From Akkermansia sp. (GTDB lineage: Bacteria > Verrucomicrobiota > Verrucomicrobiia > Verrucomicrobiales > Akkermansiaceae), in the NCBI GenBank assembly GCA_020047775.1, contig JAIFNK010000144.1, positions 1 to 7,032 on the forward strand: a stretch of DNA of 7,032 bases, given 5' to 3'. The notes under the pieces are model-generated. The model searched no databases. It was not told the DNA's origin and saw only the letters and a list, made by a program, of their open reading frames with translations. A program made the position numbers and the translations under genes. The first letter of the stretch is position 1; each line of letters begins with the position of its first letter. Shown here piece by piece: positions 1 to 4,503 of this stretch.

Positions 1-138
1 GATGTTGTTGTGCCGGATGGTCGCGCCCGCCATGGCGTGGACGGTGCCACCCAGGTATTCATGTTTGGTGTCGCTGATTTCCTCGCCTGCGAGGTAGTCA
101 CTCACCGTGATGGAATCCGGCTGTCTCAGTGCGGTCAT
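1..138 (-). CDS. Uma2-family endonuclease (DUF820), N-terminal part; runs off the left edge
   Basis: Reading the minus strand from the ATG at 138-136 gives 46 uninterrupted codons to the window edge. The translation contains SDYLAGEEISDTKHEYLGG, followed by VHAMAGAT and RHN. This is the typical N-terminus of Uma2/DUF820 proteins, where a 'YL..E....KHEY.dG.v..MaG.s..H..I' block opens a PD-(D/E)xK-like nuclease fold. The catalytic D/E-x-K residues would lie in the missing C-terminal part, so activity cannot be judged. No Shine-Dalgarno precedes the ATG. The gene starts 52 nt after the stop of the TPR gene on the same strand, so the two could be co-transcribed. Uma2 proteins are often present in many copies per genome and their biological role is mostly unknown. 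The family assignment is fairly secure; the function is inferred from the family only. Confidence 0.85.
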   Translation of the reverse strand, partial: MTALRQPDSITVSDYLAGEEISDTKHEYLGGTVHAMAGATIRHNNI

Positions 139-190
139 GGCGGGACGGTAGCAGGATGGGTGCGTGCTGGCAACCTGCGGAATCTCTGGC

Positions 191-655
191 TCACGTCAGA
201 TCGATACCCACCAGGTCCCGGTCCCCGCGGGCGGATTCCAGGAACGACTCATCCATTTTGATCGCCTGCTGCAAGTGGCTGCGGGCGCGGGGACCCTCTC
301 CTAACGTCCAGAGATAACAGGCGAGATTGTAATGGAAGACGGCCATTTCAAACAACGTCTTCGGTCCGCGCAGCAGTTGGTTGCAAGCGGCCAGCGTGTC
401 GCCCGTTTCATGGAGGCAGTAGGCGGCGCGCAGGAAAAACTCCGGTTCGTCCTCGGCTTTCAGGCAGAGCAGGCGGGCGGTCTCGGAGGCGGCGTTCCAT
501 TGCTCGCGCTCCATTTGCGCGGCCAGTTTCAATTCGAGGGGTGCCCGCAGCCGCTGGACCTCCGCAGGCAGCGCCTGGAGTTCATACAAGGCCTCATCTG
601 CGAGACCCAGTTCCAACCATCCGGCTGCCGCACGTAACGTTTTTGTCACCACCAT
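191..655 (-). CDS. Small TPR-repeat protein
   Basis: This is a 154-residue, soluble, leucine/alanine-rich helical protein with no signal peptide or membrane segment. It reads as successive helix pairs: about residues 6-33 (LELGLADEALYELQAL), 37-66, 71-97 (FFLRAAYCLHETGDTLAACN) and 106-139. The last is a classical TPR unit with the W/Y-x-L-G-Y-A-type pattern (HYNLACYLWTLGEGPRARSHL). The C-terminus, FLESARGDRDLVGIDL, resembles the 'D..L..LR.DPDL..L' ending that often closes short TPR proteins. TPR domains mediate protein-protein contacts; no partner or enzymatic role is visible. The frame also allows a TTG start at 691, but the ATG at 655 is preferred because the extra 12 residues (PPGPACPSFER region) do not look like TPR sequence and a promoter-like element overlaps them. 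The Uma2 gene follows on the same strand. Confidence 0.72.
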   Translation of the reverse strand: MVVTKTLRAAAGWLELGLADEALYELQALPAEVQRLRAPLELKLAAQMEREQWNAASETARLLCLKAEDEPEFFLRAAYCLHETGDTLAACNQLLRGPKTLFEMAVFHYNLACYLWTLGEGPRARSHLQQAIKMDESFLESARGDRDLVGIDLT

Positions 656-662
656 TCGCTCG

Positions 663-691
663 AAACTAGGACAGGCGGGACCCGGTGGCAA
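663..691 (-). promoter_or_regulatory. Possible promoter for the TPR gene, placed for a leaderless mRNA
   Basis: On the minus strand a TTGCCA (691-686, 5 of 6 to the -35 consensus) lies exactly 17 nt from a TAGTTT (668-663, 3 of 6 to the -10 consensus). Only 7 nt separate the -10-like box from the ATG at 655, so transcription would start at or next to the start codon. That agrees with the absence of a Shine-Dalgarno. The -10 match is poor, so this is tentative. Confidence 0.3.
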
Positions 692-909
692 TCATTCAGC
701 TGCTAAAAATCAACTGCCCGGGAAGATGGGAGGAGCCACCACCCCCGGGAATTGCCCGAGACCTTCCGGCTCCCGGAAAAAGAGACTTGCCGGAATTCGT
801 GAAGAGTCGTATTGAATCGTCCTAGACGCAGTCATCGTGTCGGAAGAAAGCATTTCCTCCCCCGCCTTGGCATGACGATCCCCGGCACCCGCCGCTCAAT
901 GATTTCACA

Positions 910-1002
910 GGAACGATACGATTTGAACCCCTCAGCCGATCTTTTGGATCGGTTCCGACCCGCTGTCTTCGATTCATGATCCGGCGCTTGGTCTATCGTT
1001 CC
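910..1002 (+). promoter_or_regulatory. Possible structured leader upstream of infC
   Basis: GGAACGAT (910-917) is perfectly complementary to ATCGTTCC (995-1002), and inside this 8-bp closing pair sits a hairpin CCGATC (936-941), loop TTTTG, GATCGG (947-952). GGAAC at 910-914 can instead pair with GTTCC at 952-956, so two alternative folds exist. No T-run follows, so it is not an intrinsic terminator. Control of infC through structured leaders is known in other phyla (for example L20-binding leaders in Firmicutes), but this element shows no sequence I recognise from them. The pairing is seen; the regulatory role is inference. Confidence 0.3.
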
Positions 1003-1074
1003 GTACCCATCTTCGCACCGATATCGTGCGGCGGCATTGTCCGTCCGTGCATCGGCGTGTCGCAGCCATCCACT

Positions 1075-1080
1075 GGAGGA
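1075..1080 (+). promoter_or_regulatory. Strong Shine-Dalgarno of infC, fixing the AUC start
   Basis: GGAGGA lies 7 nt upstream of the ATC at 1088-1090. This is ideal spacing and the only strong Shine-Dalgarno before any gene start in the window. It picks the ATC over the next in-frame ATG (1133) and over the upstream TTG (1037), which lies before the Shine-Dalgarno. Confidence 0.8.
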
Positions 1081-1087
1081 CAATACC

Positions 1088-1810
1088 ATCGCTAAGCCAC
1101 AAAGAGATCCAAACAGGGGTCGTTACCGCGATATGACGCGGATCAACGACCGAATCCGCGCCCCGAAAGTCCGTGTCGTCATGGCAAATGGCGACCAGCT
1201 CGGCGTCATGAGCTCGCGCGAAGCCCTCGCAAAAGCCCAATCGCTCGGCCTCGACCTCGTCGAAATCGCCGGCCAAGTGGACCCGCCGGTCTGCAAAATC
1301 GTCGATTACGGGAAATACAAATACGAGCAGGCGAAGCTGAAGAAGCAGAAGTCAAAAAGCGCCACCCGCATGAAGGAAGTGAAATTCCGCGTGGGCACCG
1401 GCCAGCACGACTACAACATCAAGCTCGGTCGCGCCGAAGGTTTCCTCGACACCAATCACAAGTGCCGCTTCGTCCTGCAGTTCCGCGGTCGCGAAAACGC
1501 CCACAAGGATCTTGGTTTCGTGGTGCTCAACCGGATCATCGAAGACCTCAAGTCGATGGCGCAGGTGGACCAGGCACCGCGACTCAACGGCCGCGCCGTC
1601 GCCATGATCCTCTCACCGCTTCCAGCCCATCAGCGCAAGCGCAAGTTCCACCTGTTCCATGGAGAACTGATGGAAGAGGATGATTTCGAAACGGAAGAAG
1701 GCGCGGATGAAGAAATCCCCGACGACGACTTCATCCCGGATGAAGTCGCCGACGAGGTTTCCGATGAAGCACCTGCTCCCGAGGAAATCGAAGAATCGCC
1801 CAAGGCTTGA
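1088..1810 (+). CDS. infC: Translation initiation factor IF-3 with AUC start and acidic C-terminal tail
   Basis: IF-3 binds the 30S subunit, prevents 50S joining and rejects wrong start codons. The 240-residue product has the IF-3 N-domain (about 17-86: TRINDRIRAPKVRVV, EALAKAQSLGLDLVEI, PPVCKIVDYGKYKYE), a lysine-rich linker (about 81-96) and the C-domain (about 97-178: MKEVKFRVGTGQHDYN, FRGRENAHKDLG, NGRAVAMILSPLP). After a basic stretch QRKRKFHLFHG (182-192), a 45-residue tail (196-240) contains 23 Asp/Glu. E. coli IF-3 has 180 residues, so the tail is an extension. The start is set at ATC 1088 because of GGAGGA 7 nt upstream; the encoded IAKPQRDPNR resembles IF-3 N-termini. infC genes classically start with rare AUU/AUC codons, which lets IF-3 repress its own synthesis. 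ATG 1133 is the alternative start. The usual partners rpmI and rplT are not downstream; a HAD gene follows after 89 nt. Confidence 0.95.
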   Translation: MAKPQRDPNRGRYRDMTRINDRIRAPKVRVVMANGDQLGVMSSREALAKAQSLGLDLVEIAGQVDPPVCKIVDYGKYKYEQAKLKKQKSKSATRMKEVKFRVGTGQHDYNIKLGRAEGFLDTNHKCRFVLQFRGRENAHKDLGFVVLNRIIEDLKSMAQVDQAPRLNGRAVAMILSPLPAHQRKRKFHLFHGELMEEDDFETEEGADEEIPDDDFIPDEVADEVSDEAPAPEEIEESPKA

Positions 1811-1820
1811 TTTTTCATCG

Positions 1821-1853
1821 GGCTGCGGTGGTTGGTTTCCGACCGCCACAGCC
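1821..1853 (+). promoter_or_regulatory. Long stable hairpin just after the infC stop codon
   Basis: The 15-nt arms 1821-1835 and 1839-1853 pair with 12 Watson-Crick pairs, two G-U wobbles (1829/1845, 1833/1841) and one C-A mismatch (1826/1848), closing a TTT loop. The wobbles fit RNA made from the plus strand better than the minus strand. There is no T-run after the hairpin on either strand, so it is not a standard intrinsic terminator. It may mark or protect the infC mRNA end or form part of a switch with the next hairpin. Confidence 0.55.
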
Positions 1854-1870
1854 TGAATCACCCTTGGCAT

Positions 1871-1888
1871 GGCGGTTGAAAAACCGCC
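1871..1888 (+). promoter_or_regulatory. GAAA-tetraloop hairpin 11 nt before the HAD start codon
   Basis: GGCGGTT (1871-1877), GAAA, AACCGCC (1882-1888) forms a perfect 7-bp stem capped by a GNRA tetraloop. The same GGCGGTT can also pair over 7 positions with GACCGCC at 1841-1847, the 3' arm of the preceding hairpin, so the two stems can exclude each other. It occupies the region where a ribosome would land for the HAD gene, which has no Shine-Dalgarno. A translational role is inference. Confidence 0.5.
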
Positions 1889-1899
1889 GCCACTGATCC

Positions 1900-2559
1900 A
1901 TGCTCTATCTCTTTGATATCGATGGCACGCTGGTCGATACCGGCGGTGCGGGAATGGCGGCCTTGAAGGAAGCCACCCGCGAGATTTTCGGCCATGACGG
2001 GCCGGCCCTCGACCTCGCCGGCAGCACGGACCTGGGCATCATCGCAAACATCCACAGCCACTTCGACGTCGAGCACACCCGCGAGCGGTTCGACGCGTAT
2101 CTGGAAATTTATCTGGACCGCCTTCACTGGAATCTCGCCCACGGCGGATTTCCCGGCCGGGTGTATGACGGGGTTCCGGAGCTGCTCGCGGAGCTGGGCA
2201 ATCAACCGCAATCAGCCGTCGGTCTCCTCACCGGCAATGCCGCCGGCGGCGCAGCAGCGAAGATGCGCCACTTCGGCCTGGCGGAACATTTTTCCTTCGG
2301 TGCCTATGGTTGCGATCACGCCGACCGCAACCGTCTCGGCCCGATCGCTCTCGAACGGGCCTTCCTGCATGCCGGAAGATCCTACAGCCCGCACGAGACG
2401 TGGATCATCGGCGACACGCCGAAGGACATCGCCTGCGCCCACGCCATCGGCGCCCGTTGTCTGGCGGTCGCCACCGGCAGTTTTTCCGCCGCGCAACTCG
2501 CCGCGCACGGGGCGGATCAGGTGGTGGAGTCGCTCGAAGCGGCCATCGACTGGAATTAG
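1900..2559 (+). CDS. HAD-superfamily hydrolase (phosphoglycolate-phosphatase-like)
   Basis: This 219-residue cytosolic protein has all four HAD motifs. Motif I is FDIDGTLVDT (5-14) with the nucleophile Asp6 and acid/base Asp8. Motif II is LLTGN with Thr111, and the motif III lysine is probably Lys121. Motif IV, WIIGDTPKDIACA (168-180), has the Mg-binding Asp172 and Asp176. The helical segment between motifs I and II (about 16-95) is the C1-type cap of subfamily IA phosphatases such as Gph. The length is normal for the group. The substrate cannot be told from sequence; phosphoglycolate or another small phosphoester is possible. The start is certain because motif I begins at residue 5. The gene lies 89 nt after infC with two hairpins between, has no Shine-Dalgarno, and may be read with infC. 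The HiPIP gene follows after 91 nt. Confidence 0.92.
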   Translation: MLYLFDIDGTLVDTGGAGMAALKEATREIFGHDGPALDLAGSTDLGIIANIHSHFDVEHTRERFDAYLEIYLDRLHWNLAHGGFPGRVYDGVPELLAELGNQPQSAVGLLTGNAAGGAAAKMRHFGLAEHFSFGAYGCDHADRNRLGPIALERAFLHAGRSYSPHETWIIGDTPKDIACAHAIGARCLAVATGSFSAAQLAAHGADQVVESLEAAIDWN

Positions 2560-2566
2560 GTGGATT

Positions 2567-2582
2567 TGCGGAAATTTTCGCA
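2567..2582 (+). promoter_or_regulatory. Near-perfect palindrome between the HAD and HiPIP genes
   Basis: TGCGGAAATTTTCGCA differs from a perfect 16-bp palindrome at only one symmetric pair. As RNA it could form a 6-bp stem (one G-U) with an AATT loop. It begins 8 nt after the HAD stop and 68 nt before the HiPIP start, in an AT-richer stretch (2603-2632) where a HiPIP promoter may lie, although no good -35/-10 pair was found. It could be an operator or simply a chance palindrome. Confidence 0.25.
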
Positions 2583-2650
2583 ATTCAAGGCGTGCATGCG
2601 CCGTTAAATATTCGATTGTTACCAAGTTCTTATCAATCCCATCCAACACC

Positions 2651-2989
2651 ATGAATACCCGTCGTGATTTCCTGAGCAAACTTGCCGTCTCCGCCACCAT
2701 GCCAGCCATCTGGTGCGGAAATGCCTTCGCCCAAACACCGCCGCCGCCGGTCAAACTCACCGAGGCCGACCCCATGGCGGTCGCTCTGGGATACAAGGAG
2801 GACACCACCAAGGTGGACGCCGTGAAATACCCGCTCCACAAGCCGGAGCAGAAATGCAACAGCTGTGCGCTCTATACGGGCAAGGCTGGCGACGCGACCG
2901 GTCCCTGTGCCGCATTTGCCGGCAAGCTGGTTACCGAGGCCGGATGGTGCTCCGTCTGGGCGAAAAAGCCGGATCCCGTGAAGCCATAA
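2651..2989 (+). CDS. High-potential iron-sulfur protein (HiPIP) with Tat signal
   Basis: This is a 112-residue exported electron carrier. The N-terminus NTRRDFLSKLAVSA is a twin-arginine signal (Arg4-Arg5, then F-L and a hydrophobic stretch), with likely cleavage after AFA at residue 27. The mature part (about 85 residues) has HiPIP hallmarks: DPMAVALGYKEDTTKVD (40-56), then four cysteines, Cys69, Cys72, Cys86 and Cys100, in a C-x2-C-x13-C-x13-C arrangement that would ligate one [4Fe-4S] cluster cycling 3+/2+. The block GKLVTEAGWCSVW (91-103) closely matches the family's C-terminal cysteine region. Tat export fits cluster insertion in the cytoplasm before transport to the periplasm. HiPIPs feed electrons to photosynthetic reaction centres or terminal oxidases in other bacteria; no redox partner gene is in view. 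The ATG at 2651 lacks a Shine-Dalgarno but places the Tat motif correctly. A terminator follows at once. Confidence 0.94.
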   Translation: MNTRRDFLSKLAVSATMPAIWCGNAFAQTPPPPVKLTEADPMAVALGYKEDTTKVDAVKYPLHKPEQKCNSCALYTGKAGDATGPCAAFAGKLVTEAGWCSVWAKKPDPVKP

Positions 2990-3011
2990 GGCGGCCATTC
3001 ATTTCCAAGCC

Positions 3012-3051
3012 GGCCTCCATCCGTCCCAACCCGGCGGCTGGAGGCCTTTTT
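3012..3051 (+). terminator. Rho-independent terminator after the HiPIP gene
   Basis: GGCCTCCA (3012-3019) pairs perfectly with TGGAGGCC (3039-3046), followed immediately by TTTTT (3047-3051). The 19-nt interior can pair further (CCG 3021-3023 with CGG 3035-3037). It lies 22 nt after the HiPIP stop and ends the infC-HAD-HiPIP block. Confidence 0.87.
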
Positions 3052-3126
3052 CGTGAATGAACCCATGATCCCGGAGTCCGCGAATTTCCCGTCGCATTCC
3101 CGCCGGGATTGTCTATCTTCGCCGCA

Positions 3127-4497
3127 ATGAGTTCCCCTCCGGCAAGTTCCAATCGAGACCAGTGGCTGGCCCTGTCGAAGCGGGTGTCCCGTCAGGTAAA
3201 CCTTGCCTGGTGGCTGGAGACGCTATCGGCTCCGTTGCTGATCGCCGCCTTGATCGGCGCGGCCGGTTTGCTGGTCGTGAGAAGGGGATTTCCCCATGCC
3301 GAGCCCTCGATTCTGGTCGCTTCCGTCGGTGGCATAGTGGTTTTGCTGGGACTCGCCTGCTGGGCGTGGGCGGCCCGGAAATTCGAACGCCCGGAGCAAT
3401 CGCTGGTGAGAATCGAGGCGGCCATGGGCTTGAGAAATTCGCTGTCCGCCGCAAGTGCGGGGGTGGCACCGTGGCCCGCGCCAATGGCCCGGATCGACGC
3501 GGGGCTGGCCTGGCAATGGCCGCGCTTGGTGGTTCCGCCACTTGGGGCCCTGGCACTGCTGGCTGCCGGGATGCTCATTCCAATGACGGCCCGCAGCTTC
3601 AATGGGTCCAATGCGCCGGAGCAACCGCAGGCTTGGAAGCAACTTTCCGCAGAACTCGACCAACTCACGAAAGAGGAGGTGGTTGACGAAAAATACCTGG
3701 AGGAGACCCGCCGGAAATTGGAGGAATTGAAATCCCAGGAGGAGGAACAATGGTTTAGTCACTCATCGCTGGAAGCCACCGATTCCTTGAAAAAGGCCCA
3801 TCGTGCCGAGGCCGAGCGCCTCGAGCGGGAGTTGGGTCGCGCGGAAAAAGCGCTGGGAGACCTGGAAAAAAACGCCGACTCCGCCAATCCGGCGGAGAAG
3901 AACCGGATGATGGAGGAGTTCGACCAGGCGCTGCAAGGTCTGCAAAACGGCGCGATGAAGCCGAACCCCGCGCTGCTGGAGCAGATGAAGCAGCTCGATC
4001 TGAAGGACATGGCCAACATCACTCCGGAGCAGATGCAACAACTCCGCGAGAATCTGAAGAAGAACGCCGAAGCCATGAAGGGCGGCCAGGGCAAGGGCGA
4101 GGACTGGTCCGATGAATTGCTGGCAGGCGATGGAGAAGGCGAGGGGGAGGGCCAAGGTGACGGTGAAGGGGAAGGGAAAGACGGCGGTGACGGCGACGGT
4201 GACGGCCCGGGACAAGGCGGAGTCAACCGGGGGCCGGGCCACGATCCCAAGTTGCTCGGTGCCCAAAAGGACCGGGCGGAAACCGGAAAGCTAACCGGCC
4301 TCGAAGCCAAGGATCTATCAAAAGCGACGCCCGGTGACCTGCTGGAACTCCAGGACGGCGAGCACGACGTGGACAAGTCCCAATCCGCCGCCAGCCAGGG
4401 CGGCGCCACCGATGCCACCGGCAAGGGCGGTGACCGGGTCTGGCGGGATTCACTCGATCCCGCGGAGCAGCGGACCTTGAAACGGTTTTTCGAGTGA
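3127..4497 (+). CDS. Membrane-anchored coiled-coil protein with Gly/Asp/Glu repeat tract, function unknown
   Basis: The 456-residue product has a short polar N-terminus, two hydrophobic helices (about 33-51 and 61-82), a third at about 134-152, then a long soluble part. Residues about 165-320 are highly charged and Glu/Lys/Gln/Leu-rich with heptad character (KYLEETRRKLEELKSQEEE, RLERELGRAEKALGDLEK), predicting a coiled coil. Residues 334-365 are a GD/GE/GG low-complexity tract, followed by a polar linker and a conserved-looking end, VWRDSLDPAEQRTLKRFFE. The overall plan resembles uncharacterised proteins found beside MoxR ATPase/DUF58/BatA genes in Verrucomicrobia and Planctomycetes (DUF4175-like), where C-termini ending in R-x-F-F/Y-F are common; this is from memory and is not proof. 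No such partner genes are in view. ATG 3127 is chosen over TTG 3109 because nothing supports the six extra residues. There is no Shine-Dalgarno. It is isolated by the upstream terminator and converges on aspA. Confidence 0.85.
   Translation: MSSPPASSNRDQWLALSKRVSRQVNLAWWLETLSAPLLIAALIGAAGLLVVRRGFPHAEPSILVASVGGIVVLLGLACWAWAARKFERPEQSLVRIEAAMGLRNSLSAASAGVAPWPAPMARIDAGLAWQWPRLVVPPLGALALLAAGMLIPMTARSFNGSNAPEQPQAWKQLSAELDQLTKEEVVDEKYLEETRRKLEELKSQEEEQWFSHSSLEATDSLKKAHRAEAERLERELGRAEKALGDLEKNADSANPAEKNRMMEEFDQALQGLQNGAMKPNPALLEQMKQLDLKDMANITPEQMQQLRENLKKNAEAMKGGQGKGEDWSDELLAGDGEGEGEGQGDGEGEGKDGGDGDGDGPGQGGVNRGPGHDPKLLGAQKDRAETGKLTGLEAKDLSKATPGDLLELQDGEHDVDKSQSAASQGGATDATGKGGDRVWRDSLDPAEQRTLKRFFE
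4126..4221 (+). repeat. Low-complexity GGN-GAN tract encoding Gly/Asp/Glu dipeptides
   Basis: About 96 bases inside the membrane-protein gene alternate Gly codons with Asp/Glu codons (GDGEGEGEGQGDGEGEG and then DGDGDG). The coding strand is almost entirely purine in 4130-4180. Such tracts can change length by replication slippage in multiples of 6 nt without breaking the frame. The acidic flexible linker could bind divalent cations, but it lacks the spacing of RTX or EF-hand motifs. Confidence 0.7.
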
Positions 4498-4503
4498 CGT
4501 GGC

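Larger units (their letters stand above)
656..1087. other. Divergent intergenic region between the TPR gene and infC
   Basis: These 432 bases hold no ORF with coding character or a ribosome-binding site. The left part (about 715-780) is GC-rich with repeated CCCGGG blocks and a small hairpin (TTCCGG-ctc-CCGGAA) near 764-778 that lacks a T-run on the side needed for termination. A weak plus-strand promoter-like pair, TTGCCG at 787-792 and TATTGA at 810-815 with a 17-nt spacer, could serve infC and would give a leader of roughly 260-270 nt. The right part is the potentially structured infC leader listed separately. No tRNA or known riboswitch was recognised. Confidence 0.5.

Noticed and set aside
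764..778. Hairpin TTCCGG-ctc-CCGGAA as a terminator
   Set aside because: The stem is only 6 bp and is followed by A/G on the plus strand; on the minus strand the T-run comes before the stem, not after it.
725..814. Short plus-strand frame of about 29 codons in the TPR-infC spacer
   Set aside because: No ribosome-binding site, no homology pattern, and chance frames of this size are common in GC-rich DNA.
1037..1087. TTG start giving IF-3 an extra 17 residues
   Set aside because: The extra residues lie before and across the Shine-Dalgarno and do not resemble IF-3; ATC 1088 fits the Shine-Dalgarno spacing.
1994..2650. Upstream extension of the HiPIP frame through the HAD gene
   Set aside because: The upstream part is an out-of-frame reading of the HAD gene; the Tat signal places the true start at 2651.
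2212..2859. Minus-strand frame of 215 codons across the HAD and HiPIP genes
   Set aside because: It covers two well-recognised plus-strand genes and the spacer between them; its translation has no recognisable domain.
4143..4176. Possible G-quadruplex in the purine-rich repeat tract
   Set aside because: There are four G-runs of at least three, but they are split by a 16-nt middle loop, and the pattern follows from Gly/Glu codons; a weak candidate only.
3759..4424. Long minus-strand frame (about 220 codons) antisense to the membrane-protein gene
   Set aside because: It is a Ser/Pro-rich mirror of the Gly/Asp/Glu and Glu/Lys codons on the plus strand; the plus strand shows coherent helices and a coiled coil.
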